Assembly (NCBI RefSeq): GCF_017347585.1
Contig: NZ_AP024480.1
Span: forward strand, 1,882,001 to 1,946,000
From: Caldicellulosiruptor diazotrophicus
Lineage (GTDB): Bacteria > Bacillota > Thermoanaerobacteria > Caldicellulosiruptorales > Caldicellulosiruptoraceae
DNA length: 64,000 nucleotides
Reading direction: 5' to 3'
Below the pieces are notes generated by a model. The model made no database searches. It had not been told where the DNA came from and saw only the letters and a list, made by a program, of their open reading frames with translations. Below, one piece after another: positions 36,373 through 45,038 of this stretch (position 1 is the first letter of the stretch; each line of letters starts with the position of its first letter). Position numbers and translations under genes: made by a program.

Positions 36373-37251
36373 TTAGCCTTTTACAGCACCAAGTGTAATA
36401 CCTCTGACAAAATACCTTTGAACAAACGGGTACAAGAAAATTATTGGACCTGTTGCAACAACTGTCATTGCAAGTTTTAAAGATTCTTTGGGCATGTCTA
36501 TTCGCACAACATTTTGTAGAATATTTGCCGCAACATTGACACTTGACAGGATTAAATACAGCGTATACTGCAAAGGATACAAGCTCTGTTTTTCGATGAA
36601 CATCATCGGTGTCCACCAATCGTTCCAGTAATTAAGAGCTATAAAAAGTCCAATAGATGCCAAAGCTGGTTTTGAAAGTGGCAAAACAATTCTTAAGAAT
36701 ATTGTAAAATCTCCTGCGCCGTCAATTTTTGCTGACTCTATCAAAGAGTCTGGAATAGAACCTCTAATAAAGTTGCGCAAGATTAAAATGTAAAATACAT
36801 TGAAAAGTGGCACAAGTATGAGAACAAGTACATTGTTTTTTAAATGATAGTAATTTGCTAATATTATATAGTACGGAGCAAGGCCACCGTTAAAAAGTGT
36901 TGTGAAGTATAGGAAGAAAGCCAATGTATTTCTATATTTTACATCTTTTCTGTACATAACATACGCAGCCATTGTGGAAAGAAACAACGACAAACTTGTG
37001 CCAACACTTGTTACTATAATGGTTACCAAATAAGCTCTGAAAATTCTTTGAGGATTTTGGAAAATGAGCTTGTATGCACTGAGTGAAAATTCTCGTGGAA
37101 TCAAAGTGTAACCGTGGTTTATAATATAGTTTTCTGAAGCAAACGAACTTACCACAAGCACAACAAAAGGTATGAAGGTAAATAGCCCGATTATTGTTAT
37201 AAATATATATCCAATAATGTTAAAGAGGATATAATCCTTACCCTTTCTCAA
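36373..37251 (-). CDS. Lpl-type ABC transporter permease (LplC/YtcP type)
   Basis: This 292-residue membrane protein has six helices and the contact motif IESAKIDGAGDFTIFLRIVLP. The C terminus FVRGITLGAVKG is typical of the LplC/YtcP group. The start codon is a TTG at 37251 with GGGGAG six bases before it. It follows the LplB-type permease by 26 bases and forms the channel with it. Confidence 0.94.
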   Translation of the reverse strand: MRKGKDYILFNIIGYIFITIIGLFTFIPFVVLVVSSFASENYIINHGYTLIPREFSLSAYKLIFQNPQRIFRAYLVTIIVTSVGTSLSLFLSTMAAYVMYRKDVKYRNTLAFFLYFTTLFNGGLAPYYIILANYYHLKNNVLVLILVPLFNVFYILILRNFIRGSIPDSLIESAKIDGAGDFTIFLRIVLPLSKPALASIGLFIALNYWNDWWTPMMFIEKQSLYPLQYTLYLILSSVNVAANILQNVVRIDMPKESLKLAMTVVATGPIIFLYPFVQRYFVRGITLGAVKG

Positions 37252-37277
37252 TGTTCTCTCCCCTTTTAAGTCAAGAT

Positions 37278-38198
37278 TTAGAACAGTGCATAGTCTTTGT
37301 CATATCTTCTGACAAGCCAGTTGACAAACATTATAATTACAAAGCACAGCACAGACTGATAAGCACCTGCTGCTGACGCCATCCCAATATCCTGAACCTG
37401 CATGAGACTTCTGAACACAAGAGTGTCTATGATATCTGTATAGTCAAGCAAAAGACCGTTATTACCTATTATCTGATAAAACATATCAAACTCGCCACGC
37501 AAAATTCTTCCAAGTGCAAGCAAAATCAATATTATCATTGTCGGTTTTAACATCGGGATTGTGATATAAAAGATTCTCTGGAAGATATTTGCGCCATCAA
37601 TTATTGCTGCCTCATAACACTCTTCGTCAAATCCCATTATAGCTGCAAGATATAAAACGCTTCCGTAACCTACCCATTTCCATACATATAACATTGGCAA
37701 AAGGAAATACCAGTAAGTAGGATTTGAGTAGATATCTATAGGCTCACCACCAAGGTTTTTTATCAAGGTGTTAATAAGACCATAATCATAGTTGAAAAAG
37801 TTATACATCATGGCTGCTACAACAACCCACGATACAAAATACGGTAAAAACATGACAGACTGGATGAACTTTTTAAATATCTTACCTGCAAGCTCAGCTA
37901 TAAAAATTGCGCACGCAACTGAAAATACTGTGTATGCAGCTAAAAAAGCTAAGTTGTAAAGAATAGTGTTTTTTGTGACAAGCCAAGCTCTGCCCGAAGC
38001 AAAGAAATACTCAAAGTTTTTGAAGCCGTTCCATGGACTGAAAAGTATTCCATCTCGATAGTTGAACTCTTTAAAAGCAAGAACAATTCCACCCATTGGT
38101 ATGTAGGCAAACAGAATGTAGTAAATTGCTACTGGTAAGAACATGGCATAAAGTACTTTGTTCTTTTTTATTTCGTGCCAAAAACCATTCTTCTTCAA
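37278..38198 (-). CDS. Lpl-type ABC transporter permease (LplB/YtcO type)
   Basis: This membrane protein of about 306 residues has six helices and the contact motif YEAAIIDGANIFQRIFYITIP. It forms the transporter with the next two genes. The start chosen is a TTG at 38198, because AAAGGAG lies nine bases before it. A further in-frame TTG at 38234 lacks a ribosome-binding site. It lies after the terminator of the histidine kinase gene, so the transporter probably has its own promoter, perhaps controlled by the neighbouring YesN-type regulator. Confidence 0.92.
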   Translation of the reverse strand: MKKNGFWHEIKKNKVLYAMFLPVAIYYILFAYIPMGGIVLAFKEFNYRDGILFSPWNGFKNFEYFFASGRAWLVTKNTILYNLAFLAAYTVFSVACAIFIAELAGKIFKKFIQSVMFLPYFVSWVVVAAMMYNFFNYDYGLINTLIKNLGGEPIDIYSNPTYWYFLLPMLYVWKWVGYGSVLYLAAIMGFDEECYEAAIIDGANIFQRIFYITIPMLKPTMIILILLALGRILRGEFDMFYQIIGNNGLLLDYTDIIDTLVFRSLMQVQDIGMASAAGAYQSVLCFVIIMFVNWLVRRYDKDYALF

Positions 38199-38344
38199 TT
38201 TCTGCCACTCCTTTGTAGTGATTGAACAAATCAATTATTTTAGTTTCTTATATTTCTTATTATAAAAGGTCAGTTAAAAATTCATATCAGACAAAATTAA
38301 TATTTTCTTTGTAAAATTAAGATGATAAAAATTGCAAAAAAATA

Positions 38345-38370
38345 AAAGCTGGCCTTTCAAAACCAGCTTT
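38345..38370 (-). terminator. Terminator after the histidine kinase gene
   Basis: On the minus strand AAAGCTGG and CCAGCTTT pair around a ten-base loop and are followed by TATTTTTTTGC. Confidence 0.8.
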
Positions 38371-38419
38371 CCTATCTTTTTGAGCATTGCAAGGAGAAAA
38401 AATTAAAATGCTGCTGTGG

Positions 38420-40204
38420 CTATTCTTCCACAGGAAACAGGACTTTTACAACTGTTTTCTCGTTGATTTTGCTCTCGTAAAACAGTCCAGCTTCATTTCC
38501 AAAATAGATTTTTAATCTCTCATTTATATTTTTTATACCAAAACCATGTCCTTTTGACGTCTCAACTTCTCCTTTCTTTATCTTTTCAAGTACTTCTTTA
38601 CTGATTCCAACGCCATCGTCAATGACACATATCGCAGCCATTTTGTCATCTAATATTTCGCCTTTTATGATTATAGTACCTTTCTGCTCGTCTTTTTCCA
38701 AAATTCCATGGTGAATAGAATTTTCAACAAGCGGCTGAAGTGTCAGTTTTGGTATCCGCGCTTTTAGAAGTTTTTGTGGAACATCTATCTTAAGGTCAAT
38801 GCAGTTGTCAAACCTGTAATTTTGAATCATCACATAGGCTTTTACATGTTCTATCTCATTTTCCACTGTTACTACATCCTCACCCTTGCTAAGACTTAAT
38901 TTATAAAATTGAGAAAGAGAGGTTACAAGCCTTGAAATATCTTCATTTTTGTTCTTAATTGCAATCCAGTTTATAAGGTCAAGGGTGTTGTACAAAAAAT
39001 GCGGATTTATCTGGGACTGAAGAGCTTTGAGCTCTAAATTTTTCTTCTCTTTCCCAAGCTGGTATTGTTCATGCAAAAGTTCTTTTATCTTTTTTAGCAT
39101 ATAGTTAAACGTATATATGAGCTGTCCAACCTCGTCTTGAGAGTGTGAATCCAGTTCTATATTAAAATCACCTTTTTCAATTACTTTTTTCATATTATAA
39201 GTAAGCCTTTTAATTCTTGATGTACTTGATGTCGCTGCCCAAAAAGAAAATATTAAAGTAAAAGGTGCAATCAAGAATATCATGAAAAATACCTGTTTAA
39301 TAGTCTTTATATTAAGCTCATGAATCTCTTTGTAAGGTGTAACAAGTACAAGATACCAATCTGTATCACTAATATTCCTTGTTCGAATAAGAAGTTTCTC
39401 ACCCTCTACTTCCATTTCAACAACATTTGCCTCTTGAGATAATATATTTTCTTTTATTCCTTTTATTATATCTTTCACAGATAAATTTGTTCCATTTAAA
39501 GAACGTGCAACAACTTCACTATTTGAATTGACAATAAAAGCAAGTGTTCTGTTTGTAAATAAAGCCTGATTTAGTATTCTTTCAATTTCAGTAATTGAGA
39601 TATCAGCTCTGAGGGCAGCTCTGTATTCACTAATATTCTTAGGGTCTGGAATCAGTCTTATCAAAGACACAATATCTTTTCGTGCAACATTAAGCATTTT
39701 GGGGGTAACCCAAGCAAAAAGCTCCCCTTTTAAAACCATCTGCTGATACCATGGAAGCTTCTCTATCCGTTCAAAGAGAAAATAGCTGTCTGTCTCGCTA
39801 AGTTTTGCCAATCCCTGTGTCATATAAATTGAGATGCTAAGTATATCGAAATTTTGGCATGTGCTGTAAAAAAGTTTTGTTAATCTTTGGGAATCTACAA
39901 GCCAGTTACCTATATTTTCGTAGTAATAATCATCTGGCCTGTTTACAAGCTCTTGCACAGTTGAATCAAGAGCTAAAATGTTCAGTACATTTTTGACTGA
40001 TGAGACCCTGTTTTCTAAGAAAGAAACTGTCTGGTCCACAATCTTGCCAGAAGAATAAATAGCCTGTTTTTCCACATCCCTTCCAACAATAACATAGTTC
40101 ATAAAAGAAAATATACCAAATGATATTAAAATCACAAACATATATGAAGCAAACAATTTGTATTTTATACTCATATTTGAAAAAGTATTTGCGATCATTT
40201 TCAT
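38420..40204 (-). CDS. YesM-type sensor histidine kinase (galactan locus)
   Basis: This 594-residue membrane kinase has two membrane helices (about 17-38 and 295-320) around a double-Cache-type outer domain. A HAMP domain, a His_kinase domain with INPHFLYNTLDLINW (the phosphorylated histidine is in NPHF), and an ATPase domain with LVENSIHHG, IDDGVGIS and GHGFGIKNINERL follow. It overlaps the response regulator stop codon by four bases (ATGA), so the two are translated together. It lies directly before an Lpl-type transporter and is likely to sense a sugar or a binding-protein complex. The ligand is not known. Confidence 0.94.
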   Translation of the reverse strand: MKMIANTFSNMSIKYKLFASYMFVILISFGIFSFMNYVIVGRDVEKQAIYSSGKIVDQTVSFLENRVSSVKNVLNILALDSTVQELVNRPDDYYYENIGNWLVDSQRLTKLFYSTCQNFDILSISIYMTQGLAKLSETDSYFLFERIEKLPWYQQMVLKGELFAWVTPKMLNVARKDIVSLIRLIPDPKNISEYRAALRADISITEIERILNQALFTNRTLAFIVNSNSEVVARSLNGTNLSVKDIIKGIKENILSQEANVVEMEVEGEKLLIRTRNISDTDWYLVLVTPYKEIHELNIKTIKQVFFMIFLIAPFTLIFSFWAATSSTSRIKRLTYNMKKVIEKGDFNIELDSHSQDEVGQLIYTFNYMLKKIKELLHEQYQLGKEKKNLELKALQSQINPHFLYNTLDLINWIAIKNKNEDISRLVTSLSQFYKLSLSKGEDVVTVENEIEHVKAYVMIQNYRFDNCIDLKIDVPQKLLKARIPKLTLQPLVENSIHHGILEKDEQKGTIIIKGEILDDKMAAICVIDDGVGISKEVLEKIKKGEVETSKGHGFGIKNINERLKIYFGNEAGLFYESKINEKTVVKVLFPVEE

Positions 40205-41763
40205 ACATAATACCTCTCTCTAAATTCAGATGGAGTCATCCCAACCTTCTTTTTGAACAAGGCTGAGAAATAATTCGGGTCTCCAAACCCAACTCTCTCT
40301 GCAATCTCATATAGCCTGATGCTATTATCTTTTAGAAGCTGTTTGGCTTTTTCAATTCTGACCTCAGTTATATAATCGTTAAGTGTCTTACCAGTTGCTT
40401 TTTTAAACATACTACATAAATAATTCGGACTGAAATAAAAATGGTTAGCTATCTTTTGAACACTCAGATGCTTGTCATAGAAGTTTTCTTCAATAAACCT
40501 CATTATTCTATATACCTTTCGATTTAAATTGACACGTGTTGTAAATAGATCAAATATCTCGTCAAGCGTCTCATAAATAACCTCTTTTAACTGGTTTAAA
40601 GTAAACTTTTGTTCTATTTCATGCCACTTTTTTGATCTCCCAGCCTCATCCAAAAGTTGCGTTATTTTTCTTTGTCTCCCTACTTGGTATGCAATCAATA
40701 TCATCTCAAAAAATATATTTTTAACCTTTTCAATCTCAATATTCTGGTTTGACCTTAGCCAAAAATATAGTTTCTCAATTTCTTCTTTTGCTTTTTTTAT
40801 CTCATCCTTTTTCAGATACTCCTCAAATTTTTCAAAGTCAAAACTAACTTCCTGTTCTCTTTTGCCAACAAAACCTTCATATGTATATATATTACCAAAA
40901 CCATTATAAAATACATTTCTCTTGAGCAACTTGAACATGCTTTCTACGGTTTCTTTTGCTTGACTTGTATTTATTGAGTTAGCAATCATCAAAGAAATCT
41001 CTGCTTTCTGTAATAAAGCTTCTTTTAGTATATTTACTGCCTTGTTTATGTCAATCCCACTTTTTTCGCTGCAGATAAGAACAAAACTGCTCTGTGATAA
41101 AAACGAAAATAACACAGAAATTCTTGATGCAAAGTCTTGACCCAAAACTTGTTTATAAATTTCTTTTGATATTATCCCATCCGAACAAGCCTCTTCAGTC
41201 TTCCAGTCTACAAATCCAACAATAACATCTAATGTTGATGTTAAAAAATGTTCGGCAGCATGTTTTTGGAAAATGCTATAATCTGTATAGTCTTTTAATA
41301 GCTGCTGAACAAGCTGTGTAGCAGCATAATATATACTCTCACTGTAATGTTCTTTCAGTCTTTCTTTTTCTTCCTCTTCTTTTCTCTCAAACTCTATAAT
41401 CTCCACAACTTTTTTCATAGTGCTTTTAATCTTTTCTATATCGAGAGGTTTTTCAATGTAGTCAACTGCATTTAAACGAATGGCTGATAAAAGATACTCT
41501 TTTTCAGCATAGCCACTTATAAAAACTATTTTACATTTTGGGAAAATATTTTTTAATCTCCTAGAAAACTCTATACCATCCATCCGTGGCATTCTTACAT
41601 CGCACAGCAGAATATCGGGAGTGTAAGTTTTTACAATTTCTAAAGCTTCTTGACCATTTTTAGCACTCTTAATTTCTCCAATCCCAAACTCATTCCATGG
41701 TATCAGTGTTTCAAGACTTTCTCTTGTTATTCTTTCATCTTCTACAATTAAAAGTTTAAACAT
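40201..41763 (-). CDS. YesN-type response regulator with AraC DNA-binding domain (galactan locus)
   Basis: This 520-residue protein has a receiver domain (1-120) with acidic pocket ED near residue 8 and the phosphoacceptor D55 in LLCDVRMPRMDG. A middle region of about 250 residues follows. The C-terminal AraC/XylS DNA-binding domain (about 420-520) has two helix-turn-helix units (SVQKIANHFYFSPNYLCSMF and RLYEIAERVGFGDPNYFSALF). GGGAGG precedes the ATG at 41763. It is expected to activate the downstream transporter and galactanase genes when phosphorylated by the adjacent kinase. Confidence 0.95.
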   Translation of the reverse strand: MFKLLIVEDERITRESLETLIPWNEFGIGEIKSAKNGQEALEIVKTYTPDILLCDVRMPRMDGIEFSRRLKNIFPKCKIVFISGYAEKEYLLSAIRLNAVDYIEKPLDIEKIKSTMKKVVEIIEFERKEEEEKERLKEHYSESIYYAATQLVQQLLKDYTDYSIFQKHAAEHFLTSTLDVIVGFVDWKTEEACSDGIISKEIYKQVLGQDFASRISVLFSFLSQSSFVLICSEKSGIDINKAVNILKEALLQKAEISLMIANSINTSQAKETVESMFKLLKRNVFYNGFGNIYTYEGFVGKREQEVSFDFEKFEEYLKKDEIKKAKEEIEKLYFWLRSNQNIEIEKVKNIFFEMILIAYQVGRQRKITQLLDEAGRSKKWHEIEQKFTLNQLKEVIYETLDEIFDLFTTRVNLNRKVYRIMRFIEENFYDKHLSVQKIANHFYFSPNYLCSMFKKATGKTLNDYITEVRIEKAKQLLKDNSIRLYEIAERVGFGDPNYFSALFKKKVGMTPSEFRERYYV

Positions 41764-41878
41764 TTTATTTGTTTTCCTCCCAACAGTGAAAAAAGCTAAT
41801 CTTGCACAATTTTTTGTAGACTTTCTACTTGAATATTATACACCATGTAAACTTTTTTAGTATCTAAAATTTAAAAAA

Positions 41879-41921
41879 GCCTGTCCATGTTGATTTTTCT
41901 CTTTTGAAATAATGGACAGGC
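41879..41921 (-). terminator. Terminator after the small winged-helix gene
   Basis: On the minus strand GCCTGTCCA and TGGACAGGC pair around a 25-base loop and are followed by TTTTTTAAATTTT. Confidence 0.82.
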
Positions 41922-41939
41922 AGCAAGCTTTTTTAATAT

Positions 41940-42116
41940 TTATTTTGCCGTATAAAAGCATCTTTTTGGTGACTCTATCAGTCCTTCACTTTTTAGTTCC
42001 TTGATAGCTTTTTCAACCTCTTTTTTGTCAAGTCCTGTTTTTAGCATAATATCTTGAGTTTTCATAGGCTTAGTAGAATTTTTCAGTGCTTCTAATACCA
42101 TCTCTTTTGCATTCAT
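41940..42116 (-). CDS. Small winged-helix DNA-binding protein
   Basis: This 58-residue protein is a minimal winged helix-turn-helix: MKTQDIMLKTGLDKKEVEKAIKELKSEGLIESP has the recognition helix and wing pattern of MarR/ArsR-like regulators. No ligand domain is present. The ATG at 42116 has GGAG nine bases before it. A start three codons further upstream would leave no spacing to that site. It is divergent from the arginase-like gene across 149 bases and could control it. That is inference. Confidence 0.72.
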   Translation of the reverse strand: MNAKEMVLEALKNSTKPMKTQDIMLKTGLDKKEVEKAIKELKSEGLIESPKRCFYTAK

Positions 42117-42265
42117 AAATGTCATCTCCTTCCGTATTATTAATTTTTACAAACCTATCTTTCAATAGATTTTTATACCCACGTTTTGTTCTTTGTAACA
42201 ATCTCTTTTACTTTAAAGTGATATAATTATATATGTAGACTTTTCAAAAGAAGGAGATGATGAGC

Positions 42266-42973
42266 ATGAAAAGCTTATTATCTTCTTCATACATTTTGAT
42301 GTTTGATGAATATTATTCTTTTCAGCCAAGGCTCAAAGAGATGTGCAGTTGCATTGACCTTAAAGACTTTTCTTCAATTAGATTCATGTGTTCAAAAAAG
42401 GTACTCGACTCAATCTCAGAAAAGATAAAAAAAGTTGAAAATTCTTTGTTTTTTCTTGGTGCTGGCGAATTTCATCACTTTACATATATGCTCTTAAAAA
42501 AATTTGATAAAACCATTTCTTTAATAGTCATAGACAAACATATTGACTATTCAGATACATACCAAGGATTTATAACATGCGGTTCATGGTTAAAAGATGT
42601 AGCTAGATTAAACCAAATTGCCGAAATCTTTGTTCTCTCAGAGGATAAAAGAAATGTCCATAACAATAAGGTTAAAATTTTCTCACCACTTGAATACAAA
42701 AAAATAAAACCTTGCCTACCAGTTTATATTAGCATTGACAAGGACATTTTGACAAAGTCCTCAATAAACACAACTTGGGACCAGGGACATTGCCAGCCAA
42801 AAACCTTAATTGAAATAGTTTCATATTTTTCATCAGCTTTTGAAATAGTTGGAGCAGATATTTGTGGTGAACCACCTGCACAGTTTTTCTCACCTGAACA
42901 CAAAAAAAGTGAAGATATAAATTTAAAACTCCTTCTACTGCTCACAGCAAAATCTCAAAGTATTGTTGCATGA
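42266..42973 (+). CDS. Arginase/agmatinase-superfamily protein, divergent and short
   Basis: This 235-residue protein keeps ureohydrolase landmarks in order: LGAGEFHHF (in place of GGDHS), VIDKHIDYSD (the D-X-H-X-D metal motif), and YISIDKDIL (S-X-D-X-D). TTWDQGHCQP and EIVGADICGEPP follow. Arginase-family enzymes bind two Mn ions and hydrolyse guanidino groups. This protein is about 60 residues shorter than usual, and its first metal-site histidine context and active-site loop differ, so substrate and activity are uncertain. GGAG lies nine bases before the ATG at 42266. Two nearer ATGs are too close to that site. Confidence 0.8.
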   Translation: MKSLLSSSYILMFDEYYSFQPRLKEMCSCIDLKDFSSIRFMCSKKVLDSISEKIKKVENSLFFLGAGEFHHFTYMLLKKFDKTISLIVIDKHIDYSDTYQGFITCGSWLKDVARLNQIAEIFVLSEDKRNVHNNKVKIFSPLEYKKIKPCLPVYISIDKDILTKSSINTTWDQGHCQPKTLIEIVSYFSSAFEIVGADICGEPPAQFFSPEHKKSEDINLKLLLLLTAKSQSIVA

Positions 42974-42976
42974 AAA

Positions 42977-43006
42977 AAAGCTGGAAGGAAACCCTTCCAG
43001 CCTTTA
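42977..43006 (-). terminator. Terminator after xylA
   Basis: On the minus strand CTGGAAGG and CCTTCCAG pair with extensions and are followed by seven T residues. On the plus strand it may also serve the convergent arginase-like gene. Confidence 0.85.
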
Positions 43007-43022
43007 GTTTACAATATTGGTA

Positions 43023-44339
43023 TTATTCAGTGAACATATATTTATTTAAAATCATCTCAAGAAGCTCTTGCTTACCCGATTTATTTTCTATCTTGTCAAG
43101 TGAAAGAGCATATTCTTCTAACATCTTGAAGTTTGCTTCACCGTTTACAATCTTAGCGCCAATTCCTTCTTTGTAGCTCTTGTATCTCTCATCTATAAAT
43201 TTATCAAATACGCCATCTTTAACAAGCTTGTAAGCAATCTTGAAGCCTTTAGCAAAAGCATCCATACCGGCAATGTGACCAATTACTAAATCTTCAAGCT
43301 CAAACGAACCTCTTCTTACCTTTGCGTCAAAGTTGAGTCCGCCTTTGTCAAAGCCGCCAGCTTTAATAACCTCATACATAGCAAGTGTGGTAAGTCTTAC
43401 ATCTGTTGGGAACTGATCTGTATCCCAGCCCAAAAGCAAATCGCCCATGTTAGCATCAATTGAACCAAGCATATTATTTATTCGTGCAAATCTCAACTCA
43501 TGGTGGAAATCATGTCCTGCTAAAGTTGCATGGTTTACCTCTATGTTGAGCTTGAAGTATTTGTCAAGATCATACTTTTTCAAAAATCCATATACATGAG
43601 CAGCATCAAAATCGTACTGATGCTTAGTTGGTTCTTTTGGCTTTGGTTCAATCAAAAACTGACCGTCAAACCCTATCTCTTTTGCATAATCAACTGCCAT
43701 ATGCAAAAACCTCGCCAAGTTGTCAAGCTCAAGCTCCATATCGGTGTTCAAAAGTGTTTCATATCCTTCTCTTCCGCCCCAGAACACATAGTTTTCTCCG
43801 CCAAGATCTTTTGTAACCTCTAACGCTTTTTTAACTTGAGCTGCTGCATATGCAAAAACATTTGCATTGCAGGATGTTGCAGCACCATGAACATATCGCG
43901 GATGTGAAAATAGGTTTGCTGTTCCCCACAATACTTTTGTCTTGCTTGTCTTTAGATACTCTTTTATCATAGATACTATCTCATCCAAATTCTTATTTGT
44001 TTCTCTTAAATTTTCCCCTTCAGGTGCAATGTCTCTGTCATGGAAGCAGAAAAATGGTACATCTAACAGTTCAAAAAATTCAAATGCTGCCTCAACCCTT
44101 GCTTTTGCATTGTCCATTGGGTTTGAAAACTTATCCCAAGGTCGAACAATAGTAGCTTGTCCAAACGGATCAGAACCAGTTGCACAGAATGTATGCCAGT
44201 AAGCAATAGCAAAACGAAGATGGTCTTTTAAGGGTTTGCCGTCAATAATTTCATCAGGATTATAGTACTTGAAAGCAAATGGATTGTCTGACTGTGGACC
44301 CTCATATTTTATTTTTGGAATATCTTTGAAGTACTTCAT
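43023..44339 (-). CDS. xylA: Xylose isomerase
   Basis: This 438-residue class II (long N terminus) xylose isomerase converts D-xylose to D-xylulose. The two family signatures are visible: [16 protein letters not shown] and the metal-binding [10 protein letters not shown]. [17 protein letters not shown] ([16 protein letters not shown]) and [10 protein letters not shown] complete the site. It is transcribed alone: the terminator 42977-43006 follows and the convergent gene lies beyond. Its promoter has a XylR-type operator at the predicted start of transcription. No xylulokinase gene is adjacent. Confidence 0.98.
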   Translation of the reverse strand: MKYFKDIPKIKYEGPQSDNPFAFKYYNPDEIIDGKPLKDHLRFAIAYWHTFCATGSDPFGQATIVRPWDKFSNPMDNAKARVEAAFEFFELLDVPFFCFHDRDIAPEGENLRETNKNLDEIVSMIKEYLKTSKTKVLWGTANLFSHPRYVHGAATSCNANVFAYAAAQVKKALEVTKDLGGENYVFWGGREGYETLLNTDMELELDNLARFLHMAVDYAKEIGFDGQFLIEPKPKEPTKHQYDFDAAHVYGFLKKYDLDKYFKLNIEVNHATLAGHDFHHELRFARINNMLGSIDANMGDLLLGWDTDQFPTDVRLTTLAMYEVIKAGGFDKGGLNFDAKVRRGSFELEDLVIGHIAGMDAFAKGFKIAYKLVKDGVFDKFIDERYKSYKEGIGAKIVNGEANFKMLEEYALSLDKIENKSGKQELLEMILNKYMFTE

Positions 44340-44414
44340 TTTGTAATTTCACACTCCTTCTAGAGATATATAATCTTTGAGTAAGTTTTATTGCTTAACG
44401 CAACATACATACAC

Positions 44415-44439
44415 TTAGTTTGTTTATTAAACAAACTAA
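44415..44439. promoter_or_regulatory. XylR-type operator of xylA
   Basis: This is a perfect 25-base palindrome with 12-base arms TTAGTTTGTTTA and TAAACAAACTAA around one base. The outer arms match the known xyl operator bound by the ROK repressor XylR in Bacillus. It lies directly downstream of the xylA -10 box, where a bound repressor would block initiation. Confidence 0.9.
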
Positions 44440-44443
44440 CATC

Positions 44444-44472
44444 ATTATAATATATATTCTTCATTTTTTCAA
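44444..44472 (-). promoter_or_regulatory. Predicted sigma-A promoter of xylA
   Basis: On the minus strand TTGAAA and TATAAT are separated by exactly 17 bases, followed within five bases by the operator. Confidence 0.8.
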
Positions 44473-44533
44473 AAAATCCTTCTATAAAACAAAGATTATT
44501 TTGCAAAAAATAATAACAGATTGTCAGTTCAAC

Positions 44534-44562
44534 TTGCACGATGAATGTATTTTGTTTATAAT
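44534..44562 (+). promoter_or_regulatory. Predicted sigma-A promoter of the HTH-MFS operon
   Basis: TTGCAC and TATAAT are separated by exactly 17 bases, about 48 bases before the ATG at 44610. Confidence 0.6.
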
Positions 44563-44609
44563 ATAACTATAAATTGAATAGAATTTAGGTGTAATATGAG
44601 GTGATACAA

Positions 44610-45038
44610 ATGGAAAAAGAAGTTTTGAACTTTGAAGAAGCGGCTGAGTTTCTGGAAATCTCTACAAAAACACTCAATCAAATTCTAAAAGATGAAGATA
44701 TACCAGCAAGAAAGATAGGCAGAGAGTGGCGTTTTTCTAAGCACGCTTTGCTTGACTGGCTTGGAAGAGGATCGTCAAAAGATTATTTTAAAAATCAGAC
44801 TATATCTCGTTTTGAAGAGACAAGAAAAGGAAAGACTGAAAATCTCATTTTTCATGCAAAAGAGATTCTTGACATAATCTCTCGCGAAAGGTCTATTACT
44901 ATTGAAAATCGAAGGTTCGATTTCCCAGAAGATGTTGAAATGGAGGTCAAAATTAAAAAAAGAACGGACACTATAAAGTTTGAACTCGAGTTTGAATGGC
45001 AAACTGATGAGAAAGGAGAAATTGAGAGTGAAGAATGA
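44610..45038 (+). CDS. Excisionase-type helix-turn-helix DNA-binding protein
   Basis: This 142-residue protein has an N-terminal MerR/excisionase-type domain (about residues 4-53: LNFEEAAEFLEISTKTLNQIL..DIPARKIGREWRFSKHALLDWL). A charged C-terminal half without recognised motifs follows, beta-like at EVEMKIKKRTDTIKFELEFEW-type positions 105-130. No integrase or phage gene is near, so it is probably a regulator rather than a true excisionase. GAGGTGA precedes the ATG. Its last 11 bases overlap the start of the MFS transporter gene, suggesting coupled translation. Confidence 0.78.
   Translation: MEKEVLNFEEAAEFLEISTKTLNQILKDEDIPARKIGREWRFSKHALLDWLGRGSSKDYFKNQTISRFEETRKGKTENLIFHAKEILDIISRERSITIENRRFDFPEDVEMEVKIKKRTDTIKFELEFEWQTDEKGEIESEE

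Noticed and set aside
44610-45038. Phage or integrative-element excisionase
   Set aside because: The HTH resembles excisionases, but there is no integrase, attachment site or other mobile gene nearby, and it is coupled to a transporter gene.
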